Shown: positions 1-8,095 of the stretch, piece by piece
How positions within the stretch are numbered: the stretch's first letter is position 1
How the letters are laid out: the number at the start of each line of letters is the position of its first letter
Source of the DNA: a virus
Virus record (IMG/VR): IMGVR_UViG_3300017782_000216
Coordinates: 1 to 24,159 of that record
Length of the DNA stretch: 24,159 nucleotides
Strand: one strand, 5' to 3'
Position numbers and translations under genes: made by a program
The notes under the pieces: model-generated
What the model was told of the DNA's origin: nothing
What the model saw: only the letters and a program-made list of their open reading frames with translations
The model's database searches: none

Positions 1-11
1 CGCGTTGGTAG
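1..11. repeat. Left copy of the 11-bp terminal direct repeat
   Basis: CGCGTTGGTAG at 1-11 is identical to 24141-24151, which lies 8 bases from the right end. If the ends join, the two copies are 19 bases apart, start to start. The sequence is not a simple overlap of contig ends, because the right copy is not at the very end. It may be a terminase-binding or cos repeat. Confidence 0.55.
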
Positions 12-41
12 GTATCGATATTTTACACGCAATATTGATAG

Positions 42-63
42 TAAATCGTAGGGGAACGATTTA
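42..63. promoter_or_regulatory. Perfect 8-bp inverted repeat near left end (candidate packaging-site element)
   Basis: TAAATCGT (42-49) and ACGATTTA (56-63) are perfect reverse complements around a 6-base AGGGGA loop. There is no T-run after it, so it is not an intrinsic terminator. It lies in the non-coding leader between the end of the window and the small terminase gene. In cos phages this is where terminase binding sites sit, so a terminase recognition site is a reasonable inference. A transcription operator for the packaging operon is the alternative. Confidence 0.45.
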
Positions 64-104
64 ACCAAACTAAAACCAGTTTAAGTTCAGTTATGTTATA
101 ACTA

Positions 105-112
105 TATTTTTG
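105..112 (+). promoter_or_regulatory. Bacteroidota-type -7 box upstream of small terminase
   Basis: TATTTTTG fits the Bacteroidota -7 consensus TAnnTTTG and lies 26 bases before the small terminase start. I find no clear TTG at the usual 17-23 base distance upstream, so only half of the promoter is supported. In such AT-rich sequence a chance match is possible. Confidence 0.35.
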
Positions 113-138
113 TTTTTTATAATTGTTTAAAATTAAAA

Positions 139-612
139 ATGAAAGGAAGGAAGCGAATACCAAATAAAGTTAAGGAGCTAAAAGGCACACTCGAAAAGTC
201 TCGGTTAGTAAACAACGAAATGCAGACCACTCAAGTAATCAAGATGCCTGATGCTCCTTCTTTCCTTAATGAATATGGAGGTGCTGAATGGCATTTAGTC
301 ACTAATGAATTGGCTAATATTAAGATGTTGCATCTAACAGATTTATCAATTCTAGCAGCTTATTGTAACGAAATGGGAATTTATCACGAGGTTGCTAAAA
401 GGCTTGGAGGGAATTATACTGAAAGAACCTACGACAAAGATGGTAAACTTAGAGCTTCTAAGATTGCTCCTGATTACAAGATAATGCAAAACGCTTTACA
501 AAATGCGATTAAAATTGCTACGCAATTTGGATTTACTCCTTCCAGTCGAGCTTCTCTTAGTATGCCAAACCAAGAAGAGGAGCAAACAGATGACTTTAAT
601 TTCTTTGACTAA
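139..612 (+). CDS. terS: Terminase small subunit, P27 family
   Basis: This is the likely DNA-recognition subunit of the packaging motor, which binds the packaging site and loads the large subunit. The 157-residue size, the basic N-terminus (MKGRKRIPNKVKELKGT), the following helical region with an EWH motif, and the C-terminal segment with SKIAPDYKIMQNA resemble P27-type small terminases of HK97-like phages. Residues 137-157 form an acidic, Phe-rich tail. The ATG at 139 follows an A/T-rich leader without a Shine-Dalgarno motif, as expected in Bacteroidota. The stop overlaps the next start as TAATG, so translation is probably coupled. The identification rests on family resemblance and on position two genes before the large subunit. 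Confidence 0.85.
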   Translation: MKGRKRIPNKVKELKGTLEKSRLVNNEMQTTQVIKMPDAPSFLNEYGGAEWHLVTNELANIKMLHLTDLSILAAYCNEMGIYHEVAKRLGGNYTERTYDKDGKLRASKIAPDYKIMQNALQNAIKIATQFGFTPSSRASLSMPNQEEEQTDDFNFFD

Positions 613-1265
613 TGATAAACTTATACAACAAAGACTGCTTAGAAGCTTTAAAAGAAATGCAAGACAATGAGTTTGACTTAGCAATAGTTGATCCTCCTTA
701 TGGTATAGCTGCTGATAAAAAAAATAGTGTAAAAAAATTACAATCTAAAAAATCTAGTGCATTGAGCAAAGACTATGGAAATCAAAATTGGGATAGTAAT
801 GTTCCTTCTCTTGATTACTTTGTTGAACTTAAAAGAGTAAGCAAGAACCAAATAATTTGGGGGGTTAATTATTACCCTTATAACATCCTTACTGGTGGAA
901 GAATCTATTGGGATAAATGTGTGACAATGCCAACTTACTCCGATGGCGAACTTGCTTATTGTAGTTTTATTAATTCAATTAAATCTTATAAATTTGCTTG
1001 GCATGGAATGATTCAAGGGGATATGAAAAACAAAGAACAAAGAATACATCCAACTCAAAAACCAGTTAAGTTATATGAATGGCTAATAATGAATTATGCT
1101 AAGGAGGGCGATAAGATACTAGATACTCATTTAGGAAGTGGTTCAATAGCTATCGCTTGTCATAATCTAGGATATGATTTAGAGGGATACGAGTTAGACA
1201 AAGAATACTACGACAACGCAATCAAAAGAATTAAGCAACATCAAGCTCAAACAACTTTATTTTAA
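612..1265 (+). CDS. DNA methyltransferase, beta-class N6/N4 (orphan)
   Basis: This is an S-adenosylmethionine-dependent DNA amino-methyltransferase. The catalytic DPPYG motif is at residues 27-31. The SAM-binding motif is a variant FxGxG loop, DTHLGSGS at 171-178, preceded by HPTQKP at 146-151. The catalytic motif preceding the SAM-binding motif is the order seen in the beta class. At 217 residues it is short, leaving only about 110 residues between the two motifs for target recognition, so its site cannot be predicted. It overlaps both terminase genes by one base (TAATG at each junction) and must be co-translated with them. No restriction partner is present. Likely roles are protection of the phage genome from host restriction or marking of DNA for packaging; both are inference. 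Confidence 0.9.
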   Translation: MINLYNKDCLEALKEMQDNEFDLAIVDPPYGIAADKKNSVKKLQSKKSSALSKDYGNQNWDSNVPSLDYFVELKRVSKNQIIWGVNYYPYNILTGGRIYWDKCVTMPTYSDGELAYCSFINSIKSYKFAWHGMIQGDMKNKEQRIHPTQKPVKLYEWLIMNYAKEGDKILDTHLGSGSIAIACHNLGYDLEGYELDKEYYDNAIKRIKQHQAQTTLF

Positions 1266-2830
1266 TGAAACTTAAAGAAGACAAGAAGTTTTACTTTGAT
1301 GAAAAAGCTGCTAACCGAGTAGTCTATTTTATAGAGACTCATATTAAGCATATTAAAGGAGAGCTAGGAGGTAAACCATTCAAGTTAGAGCCATTTCAAA
1401 AAACAATAGTTAGAGATTTATTTGGATGGAAATATAGAGATTCTGATTTAAGAAGATTTAGAACTGCATACATTTGCTTACCAAGAAAGAATGGTAAGTC
1501 AACTCTTATAAGTGCTATTGCTTTGTATATGTTACTAGCAGATAATGAGCCATCTGCTGAATGTTATATTGCTGCTGGAGATAGACAACAAGCTGGTATT
1601 ATATTTGATGTAGCTAGTGGTATGGTAAGAGCTGACAATCAACTAAACAAGAATCTCAAAGTATTTAAGAACTCTATCATCCACGAAAAAAGCAACTCAG
1701 CTTTCAAGGCTATTAGTTCTGAAGCAAGTTCTAAGTTTGGATATAACGCTAGTTTCATTTGTATGGATGAGTTCTTTGTACAGAAAGATTCTAGCCTATG
1801 GGATGCCTTGACTACTTCGGTTGGTAGTAGAAGGCAACCTTTGACAATAGCAATAACAACGGCTGGATATAATCGTGAGTCTATATGCTATAAGACTGAA
1901 GAATACGGAAGGAAAGTGTCTGAGGGTATAATTAAAGACTCTAGTTTTTATTATATTAAGTATGCTTGTCCTTTAGATGTAGATTGGACAAGCGAGGAGG
2001 CTCTTAAAATTGCTAATCCTGGACTTGCAAGTGGTATTATCAAAATGGATTATTTAAAGCGTGAACAAGAGAAAGCTATTAAAATGCCGAGCGCAGAAAA
2101 TATGATGAGAACATTACATTTAAATCAATGGATGAGTTCTAGCAGTCGCTGGTTATCTGACGCTCAATTCATGGAGTGCAACAAAGCTCCAATACACTTA
2201 GAAGATTATAAAGGTATGACGGCTTATGCTGGACTTGACTTAGCGAGTGTGCGAGATATTTCAGCTTTTGTTCTAATCATTCCAGAAGATGATAGGCTTA
2301 CTGTAATACCTTATTTTTTCGCTCCTAAAGAAAACGCTTATGTAAGAAGTAGACGTGACCAAGTTGATTATATAGGTTGGAGTAAAGAGGGCTTAATGGA
2401 TTTAACTCCTGGCGATGTTACTGATTACAATTACATAAAAGAAAAAATAAAAGAACTAGCTGAAGTTGTAAACATAAAAGAGATAGCTTATGATAGGTGG
2501 AACTCTTCTCAGTTAGTTATTGATTTAGTAAATGACGGACTTCCTTTAGCTCCATTTGGTCAAGGCTTTGCTTCAATGTCTGCTCCGACTAAACAACTTG
2601 AAAAATTAGTTCTAGCAAAAGAAATTAATCACGGAGGGAATAAAGTTCTCCGTTGGATGTGTTCTAATTTAGCTATGAAATCTGATCCTGCTGGTAATAT
2701 TAAAATGGATAAATCCAAAAGTAGTGAGAAGATTGACGGAATGATTAGCCTTGTTATGGCTTTAGGATGCTATATGAATGATGATTCTGATGACTCTTCT
2801 TATGATGATAGAGGAATTTTATGGATTTAA
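1265..2830 (+). CDS. terL: Terminase large subunit, HK97/Terminase_1 type
   Basis: This is the ATP-driven packaging motor and headful or cos nuclease. The N-terminal ATPase domain has the Walker A segment PRKNGKST at residues 73-80 and Walker B with MDE at 167-169. The C-terminal RNase H-like nuclease domain shows D325 (in GLDLASVRD), D410 (in AYDRW) and D491 (in KIDGMI), which fit the three metal-binding acids. The length of 521 residues is normal for the family. The start overlaps the methyltransferase stop by one base. A 55-base gap with a promoter-like box separates it from the portal gene. Confidence 0.96.
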   Translation: MKLKEDKKFYFDEKAANRVVYFIETHIKHIKGELGGKPFKLEPFQKTIVRDLFGWKYRDSDLRRFRTAYICLPRKNGKSTLISAIALYMLLADNEPSAECYIAAGDRQQAGIIFDVASGMVRADNQLNKNLKVFKNSIIHEKSNSAFKAISSEASSKFGYNASFICMDEFFVQKDSSLWDALTTSVGSRRQPLTIAITTAGYNRESICYKTEEYGRKVSEGIIKDSSFYYIKYACPLDVDWTSEEALKIANPGLASGIIKMDYLKREQEKAIKMPSAENMMRTLHLNQWMSSSSRWLSDAQFMECNKAPIHLEDYKGMTAYAGLDLASVRDISAFVLIIPEDDRLTVIPYFFAPKENAYVRSRRDQVDYIGWSKEGLMDLTPGDVTDYNYIKEKIKELAEVVNIKEIAYDRWNSSQLVIDLVNDGLPLAPFGQGFASMSAPTKQLEKLVLAKEINHGGNKVLRWMCSNLAMKSDPAGNIKMDKSKSSEKIDGMISLVMALGCYMNDDSDDSSYDDRGILWI

Positions 2831-2854
2831 TGGTGTAAGTTTTGACATATCTTG

Positions 2855-2862
2855 TATCTTTG
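2855..2862 (+). promoter_or_regulatory. Bacteroidota-type -7 box upstream of portal gene
   Basis: TATCTTTG matches TAnnTTTG exactly and lies in the only gap (2831-2885) between the packaging and head modules, 23 bases before the portal ATG. A TTTTGACA stretch lies upstream (2840-2847), but its spacing of about 10 bases is shorter than the usual 17-23, so the -33 box is weak. It would start the head-gene transcript. Confidence 0.5.
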
Positions 2863-2885
2863 TAAAGTAATTACAACTTATTTTA

Positions 2886-4070
2886 ATGGGACTATTCGAT
2901 TTTCTACGTGGTGAGAAACGTAGTAACAACTTCTTAAGAGCTAATTTGGGAGGGTTTGGAAGTAATAACCAGACACCAGTAACCAAAGAATCTAGCTTAT
3001 CCTTCTCTGCTGTTTATGCTTGTGTAAGAATTATATCAGAATCCATCGCATCACTTCCTGTGAATGTGTACAGAGAAGAAGACGACCAAGATAAAATAAC
3101 AGATAAAGCACATCCAGTCTACAAACTACTAGCTAAAAGACCTAACCAATGGATGACGTCTTATTCTTTTATTGAGTTTTTGATGAGCAATTTATTGCTT
3201 GAAGGGAATACTTACTTTTATATCGAGAGAGATTCTTTAGCTCGACCTATCGCTCTTATACCTATTTTATCTGAAAATGTTAAAGTAGTAAGACATGAAG
3301 ACAAGATTTTTTATGATGTAAAAGATTACGACTTAGCAATTATGCAAGAAGATATGTTGCATTTTTACAATCTAAGTCTAGATGGTATTACTGGTCAATC
3401 TGTAATACAAGCACAAAGAACAACAATAAGCACATCAATAAGTTCAAATGATATGGCTGGAAGTTACTTAGGGAACTCTAGTCAAGTAGGTGGGATAATA
3501 AAACATCCTGGAAAGTTAAGTGCTGAAGCCGTTGCAAGACTTAGAACTAGTTGGAATCAAAATCATTCTGGTAGTTTTACGGCTGGAAAAACTGCAATCC
3601 TAGAAGAGGGAATGACGTTTGAGCAAACTAAAATAAACGCAAATGATTATCAACTAATTGAAACAAGAAGATTTCAAGTTGAAGAGATTGCGAGAATCTT
3701 CAAAGTTCCATTAAGTTTAATTGGACATTTAGAGAAGGCTGCTAACTATTCAAGCATAGAAGCCCTGTCTATTGACTTTGTTAGATTTACTTTAACCCCT
3801 TATATAGTAAACATAGAACAAGAACTTAACAGAAAACTATTTAGAGACAATGAGCAAAGGGATTATTATACTAAGATAAACGTTTCTGGATTATTGAGAG
3901 GAGACTCAAGTGCAAGAGCTACTTATTACAGAGAGATGTCAGCGATTGGAGTTTTATCTATTAATGAAATAAGAAGAATGGAAGACCTTAACAGAATAGG
4001 AGAAGAAGGCGATATGCATTACTATCCTTTAAACTTTGCTCCAATAGGTAAAACAGACGAAGACGAATAA
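2886..4070 (+). CDS. Portal protein, HK97 family
   Basis: This forms the dodecameric ring at the capsid vertex through which DNA enters and to which the tail connects. The 394-residue protein begins with MGLFDFLRGEKRS, a typical short N-terminus. It carries the familiar portal segment with AVYACVRIISESIASLPVNV near residue 44, followed by the HPVYKLL segment and the EGNTYFYIERD strand. The region around VEEIARIFKVPLSLIG (about 267-282) is the conserved clip/stem part. Its place directly before the prohead protease and capsid genes is the standard HK97 order. There is a single base between its stop and the next start. Confidence 0.96.
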   Translation: MGLFDFLRGEKRSNNFLRANLGGFGSNNQTPVTKESSLSFSAVYACVRIISESIASLPVNVYREEDDQDKITDKAHPVYKLLAKRPNQWMTSYSFIEFLMSNLLLEGNTYFYIERDSLARPIALIPILSENVKVVRHEDKIFYDVKDYDLAIMQEDMLHFYNLSLDGITGQSVIQAQRTTISTSISSNDMAGSYLGNSSQVGGIIKHPGKLSAEAVARLRTSWNQNHSGSFTAGKTAILEEGMTFEQTKINANDYQLIETRRFQVEEIARIFKVPLSLIGHLEKAANYSSIEALSIDFVRFTLTPYIVNIEQELNRKLFRDNEQRDYYTKINVSGLLRGDSSARATYYREMSAIGVLSINEIRRMEDLNRIGEEGDMHYYPLNFAPIGKTDEDE

Positions 4071-4071
4071 T

Positions 4072-5367
4072 ATGCCGATCCCTACACAAAATATAAACGA
4101 AGGCAATGAAGAATTCATAGAACGTTGCATGAGCGATGATACTATGCAAGAGTATGACGAAGAGCAAAGATTAGCTATTTGTTCTTTACAACTTGGAGAC
4201 GAAGATAGAGCTTTAGAAGATATTGATACTAAGCCTACTCAAGAAATGGCTAACGAAGCTGAACAAGCTTTAGAATGGAGAGCTGAATTTGGAAGAGGAG
4301 GAACTGAGGTTGGAGTTGCTAGAGCTAGAGATATAAAAAATAGAGTTAATTTATCTATCGAAACTATTAAGAGAATGTACTCTTATTTTAGTAGACATGA
4401 AGTTGACAAAGAAGCTGAAGGCTTTAGAAGCGGAGAAGATGGTTATCCTAGTGCTGGTCGAATAGCTTGGGGACTTTGGGGAGGAGATGTCGGATTCGCT
4501 TGGACTAAAAGAAAAATTGACGAAATAGCTAAAGAAGAAAAAAATTTAGAAGACATGGAAAATAAAGATTATAGACACATACAAAAAATAGAAGAGACAG
4601 AGGAGTCTTACATTATTCATTTTGCGAAAGCACATAATGCAGAAATGAATGCTGAAGAAACTCCTGAAGAAATAGCAGACGAACTAGTTGACGAATTGAT
4701 AGAAGATTCTCCTAATGTAGAAACTTATCAAAGAAGTAATCCTAATAAAGAAGTGAGAACTTTTAACGTTCAAGACTTAGAGCTTAGAATGGATGGCGAT
4801 AAAATGCAAGTTGGCGGTTACGGAGCTGTATTTAATTCTCAATCTAATGACTTAGGTGGCTTTGTTGAATACATTGCTCCTGGAGCTTTTGAAGGACGTT
4901 TAGAGGACGATGTAAGATTCTTAGTTAATCATGAAGGTTTGCCACTTGCAAGAACTACAAACGGAACGCTTAGACTTTCTGTTGATGACAAAGGTCTCAG
5001 ATACGAAGCTGATTTAGCGAATACTTCTGTAAGTAGAGACTTGGTAGAACTTTTGAAAGACGGAACTGTTAGTCAGTCAAGTTTTGCATTTGTTGTGGAA
5101 GATGACTCGTGGGAGTCTAGAGATGGTTTAAACGTAAGGACTATTAATAAGGTTTCACGTCTTTTCGATATTTCTAGCGTCACATTTCCTGCATATGATT
5201 CTGCTGGAAGTTACGCTTTACGTTCTATGGAACAATGGCAAGAAGAAGAAAAGAAAAAACTAGACGCAAGTTTAGAAGAAGAAAAAACAGAGGGCATAAA
5301 AGAACAAGATTTAAAACAACGCTCCCTCAATGAAATGCGTTTGCAAATCTTAAAAAATAAATATTAA
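4072..5367 (+). CDS. Prohead protease (S78/U35-like) with long N-terminal extension
   Basis: The protease domain (about residues 225-390) should cleave the capsid N-terminal region during head maturation. The motif LVNHEG places the catalytic histidine at H287, and VSQSSFAF places the catalytic serine at S337. The protein has 431 residues, while stand-alone prohead proteases are usually about 180-220. Residues 2-40 form a small module (starting PIPTQNINEGNEEFIERC). Residues about 58-150 form another, ending in GYPSAGRIAWGLWGGDVGFAW; both resemble modules I recall from phage head proteins, but I cannot assign a function. An acidic stretch (about 150-225) links them to the protease. The C-terminal tail is charged and probably coiled. 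No separate scaffold gene is visible between portal and capsid. Confidence 0.92.
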   Translation: MPIPTQNINEGNEEFIERCMSDDTMQEYDEEQRLAICSLQLGDEDRALEDIDTKPTQEMANEAEQALEWRAEFGRGGTEVGVARARDIKNRVNLSIETIKRMYSYFSRHEVDKEAEGFRSGEDGYPSAGRIAWGLWGGDVGFAWTKRKIDEIAKEEKNLEDMENKDYRHIQKIEETEESYIIHFAKAHNAEMNAEETPEEIADELVDELIEDSPNVETYQRSNPNKEVRTFNVQDLELRMDGDKMQVGGYGAVFNSQSNDLGGFVEYIAPGAFEGRLEDDVRFLVNHEGLPLARTTNGTLRLSVDDKGLRYEADLANTSVSRDLVELLKDGTVSQSSFAFVVEDDSWESRDGLNVRTINKVSRLFDISSVTFPAYDSAGSYALRSMEQWQEEEKKKLDASLEEEKTEGIKEQDLKQRSLNEMRLQILKNKY

Positions 5368-5377
5368 TATTTTCAAA

Positions 5378-6589
5378 ATGAAAACATCAAAACTTTACAA
5401 AGAAGAAAGAGCTGAAGTTATCGAAAAAATGGAAGGTCTTGTAGCATCTGCTGAAGGACGTGACATGGATACTGATGAACAAGCTAACTTTGATTCTTTA
5501 AATAACAAAGTAGAGGAGTTGAATAAGATGGCTACTAGAGCTGCATCTTTTGAACAACTTCAAGCTACAAAAGCTGTTAAAGAAGTAACAGAAAATACTC
5601 CAAATGAAATAAGAGATTATTCTTTCCAAGATGCTATGCATCAAGCGGCTACTGGTCGTCTTTCTGGATTGGTTAAGGAGATGGATACTGAGGCACGTAA
5701 TGAGGCTCGTTATACTGGTCAATCTTTTAAAGGTATCGGTATTCCAGCTTCAGTTCTAACAAGAGCTGCTGTTGCAACTGCTGCTGGTAATGCTACTGAA
5801 GTAATGGCTTGGACTGACCAATTAGAAGCGAATTTAGTTTTAGCTTCTGCTGGTGCAAACTTTTACTCAGGTATCGACAACATGAAGTTCCCTGTATTTA
5901 GTGCAATCAATTCTGGATTCGTTGCTGAAACTGGAGGAGCTGCTCCTGCTGCTAATGGTACTGCGACAAGCGTAACTTTAGACCCTAAGAAACTTATCTC
6001 TATTGTAAATGTTTCTGCTGAAGCTATTGCTCAAAATGCTTCTATCGAAGCTTCTTTGAGACGTAATATGGCTGCTTCTGTTGCTTCTACTTTGGAACTA
6101 GCTTTATTAGGAGACTCTGATATTGCAAACGCTCCAACTTCTATATTTTTAGACGCTGCAACTCAATCTGTTGCGGGTGCTGCTCCAACTGCTGCTGAGC
6201 TTTTAAATATGGAATCTACATTATTAGGAAATGGTGTAAACTTACAAGGTGCTAGAATGGCTTGGTTATTAGACTCAGGTGCTTTAGCTGAAGCTAAAAC
6301 ATTAGCTCAAGTAAGTTCTGTGTCTCCTGCTTATGACAATGTAGACAAATCATTCTTTGGTTACTTTGCATTTACTTCATCTAATGTAGGTGGTGGTTCT
6401 GGAACAGGAACTAACTATATGCTTTTAGATGCTAGTAAAGTTCACGTTGCTCAGTTTGGTGGTTTAGACGTTATATATGACATCTATACTAATGCTGGAA
6501 CTGGTGAGCCTCGTTATGTATTAACTTCTTTAGTTGATGGTGATATGGTTCAAAATTCTACTGCGGCTGTCAAAATAGACAATGCGTAA
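5378..6589 (+). CDS. Major capsid protein, HK97 fold
   Basis: This is the shell subunit. The 403-residue length and the position after the prohead protease fit HK97 gp5-type proteins. Residues 1 to about 90 are charged and helical (KLYKEERAEVIEKMEGLV and onward), resembling the delta domain that acts as an internal scaffold and is cut off by the protease. The rest is rich in small residues and has the usual NVSAEAIAQN helix segment (about 210-219). The GT-rich coding and A/T-rich leader are typical of a strongly expressed gene. A strong terminator hairpin follows directly (6602-6632), which isolates the head transcript. Confidence 0.96.
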   Translation: MKTSKLYKEERAEVIEKMEGLVASAEGRDMDTDEQANFDSLNNKVEELNKMATRAASFEQLQATKAVKEVTENTPNEIRDYSFQDAMHQAATGRLSGLVKEMDTEARNEARYTGQSFKGIGIPASVLTRAAVATAAGNATEVMAWTDQLEANLVLASAGANFYSGIDNMKFPVFSAINSGFVAETGGAAPAANGTATSVTLDPKKLISIVNVSAEAIAQNASIEASLRRNMAASVASTLELALLGDSDIANAPTSIFLDAATQSVAGAAPTAAELLNMESTLLGNGVNLQGARMAWLLDSGALAEAKTLAQVSSVSPAYDNVDKSFFGYFAFTSSNVGGGSGTGTNYMLLDASKVHVAQFGGLDVIYDIYTNAGTGEPRYVLTSLVDGDMVQNSTAAVKIDNA

Positions 6590-6601
6590 TTTTTTTTAAT
6601 T

Positions 6602-6632
6602 GGAGGGAGGAGAAATCCTCTCTCCTTTATTA
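6602..6632 (+). terminator. Intrinsic terminator after the capsid gene
   Basis: A 10-bp stem pairs GGAGGGAGGA (6602-6611) with TCCTCTCTCC (6616-6625), with one G-T pair and a GAAA tetraloop. It is followed by a T-rich tract (TTTATTATTTTTTT). It lies 12 bases after the capsid stop and would end or strongly reduce the head transcript. Confidence 0.85.
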
Positions 6633-6642
6633 TTTTTTTATA

Positions 6643-7266
6643 ATGGCATATTACCCAAATAATTTACTTAATGGAGACGGATACGTTAACTATGGAAAGC
6701 TAGTTTTAAAAACTGCTCCTGCCTCTACTGCTGTGTCTTTAGCTGAAGCTAAACAACATTTAAGAGTAGATTCTGACTTTGATAGTGACGATGCCTATAT
6801 TACAACGTTAATAGAAGTAGCTACTGATTTAGTGGAACAATTTACTAGACGTAGACTAATTACACAAACATACAATTTGTATTACGACCAATTTCCAGAC
6901 TACATGAATTTACAAGTCGGAATAGTAGCGTCAGTAGTACATATAAAATACAGAGATACTAGTGACGTAGAACAAACGTTAGCTGGTGCAAATTACGTTC
7001 TTGATGACAAGATAAAACCTGGAAGAATATATATCTCAAGCACAGGAACATTTCCAGAAACTTACGACAGACCAAACGCTGTTGAGGTTGAGTTTACAGT
7101 AGGATCGGCTGCGGCTGACGTAGAGTCTGCAATAAAACAAGCGATATTGATAATCGTTGGAAGGTATTTTGAGCAAAGACAAGACGTAGTAATAGGTACA
7201 ATAGCGACCGAGCTACCTTTAATGGTTGAGTATATTTTAACTCCTTACAGATTGCTTGAGTTATGA
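6643..7266 (+). CDS. Head-tail connector, gp6-like (Phage_connect_1)
   Basis: This is the likely adaptor that docks below the portal ring. The segment SLAEAKQHLRVDSDFDSDDAY (about residues 26-46), followed by a helix with TLIEVATDLVEQFTRRRL, is the signature of gp6/DNA-packaging connector proteins. The C-terminal half ends in a helix with KQAILIIVGRYFEQRQDV, typical of the family. At 207 residues it is longer than HK97 gp6 because of an inserted beta-rich middle region. The stop overlaps the next start by four bases (ATGA). Confidence 0.85.
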   Translation: MAYYPNNLLNGDGYVNYGKLVLKTAPASTAVSLAEAKQHLRVDSDFDSDDAYITTLIEVATDLVEQFTRRRLITQTYNLYYDQFPDYMNLQVGIVASVVHIKYRDTSDVEQTLAGANYVLDDKIKPGRIYISSTGTFPETYDRPNAVEVEFTVGSAAADVESAIKQAILIIVGRYFEQRQDVVIGTIATELPLMVEYILTPYRLLEL

Positions 7267-7604
7267 TTTTCGGAAAGTTAGATAGAAAATTAACTTTATA
7301 CAAACAAAATTTCACTAAGAATTTGTATGGAGAACTAGAATCTACTTCTACTACAAATGTGACTATTTATGGAAGCTTTGATTTCAAAGGTGTTAATTTA
7401 AGCTATGAGTCAGATGCTTTAGTTTCTGAAAACAAAATAGAATGTTTAATAAGATACAGAAAATTAATAGATTGCTCTCCTCAGTATTATATTCAAAATG
7501 GGACTAAATCTTATGCTATTAGAGGAATAAGAGAAGTAGGAAGAAAAGATAAAATGATTCTAGATTTAGAGCTAAAAGATTTAGAAAATATATTTACAAG
7601 CTAA
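7263..7604 (+). CDS. Head closure protein (head-tail joining family)
   Basis: This 113-residue, beta-rich protein probably forms the ring that closes the connector and meets the tail. It begins with the short FGKLDRKLTLYK strand and carries paired segments with YGSFDFKGVNLSYESDAL and YAIRGIREVGRKDKMILDL, consistent with the Phage_H_T_join/SPP1 gp16-like group. It is placed exactly where that protein is expected, between the gp6-like connector and the gp10-like protein. It is joined to its neighbours by ATGA and TAATG overlaps. The assignment is by position and fold-like pattern rather than by a catalytic motif. Confidence 0.7.
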   Translation: MIFGKLDRKLTLYKQNFTKNLYGELESTSTTNVTIYGSFDFKGVNLSYESDALVSENKIECLIRYRKLIDCSPQYYIQNGTKSYAIRGIREVGRKDKMILDLELKDLENIFTS

Positions 7605-8095
7605 TGGCAGTATTAAATAAAAATAGTTTTGTAGGTCTTCAAATAGAAAAAAAAGAACTAGATTCTTTAATAAAAGACTTGGACACGTTGTTTCCTGATA
7701 GCGACACTAAGCTTAGAAATACTCTTAGAACTGCTTTAAGGAAGTCTGCTAAACCTCTAGTCGGTGAACTAAGAGCACAAATAAACAGAATAAAACCAAC
7801 TACTAACTCAAAAAATCCAGAAAGAGATACTGGTCAACTTAAAAAGTCTATTGCTATAATAAATGGAAAAACTTCAAGGGGACGTAAACCTGCTGTTTAT
7901 GTAGGGCCAAGAGTTAAGGGGGCTTATGACAAAGAAGATAGAAGTGGTTTTTATTTTTACTTTCATGAGTATGGATACAATGGGATTCCAGGATTAAGAA
8001 TGTTAGATGCAACGGCTTTAAGTAAAGGAGCTGGAGTTTTGAATAGTTTGGTAGGAAATTTAAAGACAATAATTGCTAAAAGATTTGCTAAGTAA
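7604..8095 (+). CDS. HK97 gp10-like head-tail joining protein
   Basis: This 163-residue protein fits the HK97 gp10 family: a helical N-terminus with a TLRTALRKSAKPLVGELRA segment, then RDTGQLKKSIAI, then a beta region (PAVYVGPRVKG) and FHEYGYNGIPG near the C-terminus. The last is a version of the family's conserved E-G-T/PG pattern. It probably acts at the head-tail interface during tail completion. It overlaps both neighbouring genes by one base. Confidence 0.82.
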   Translation: MAVLNKNSFVGLQIEKKELDSLIKDLDTLFPDSDTKLRNTLRTALRKSAKPLVGELRAQINRIKPTTNSKNPERDTGQLKKSIAIINGKTSRGRKPAVYVGPRVKGAYDKEDRSGFYFYFHEYGYNGIPGLRMLDATALSKGAGVLNSLVGNLKTIIAKRFAK

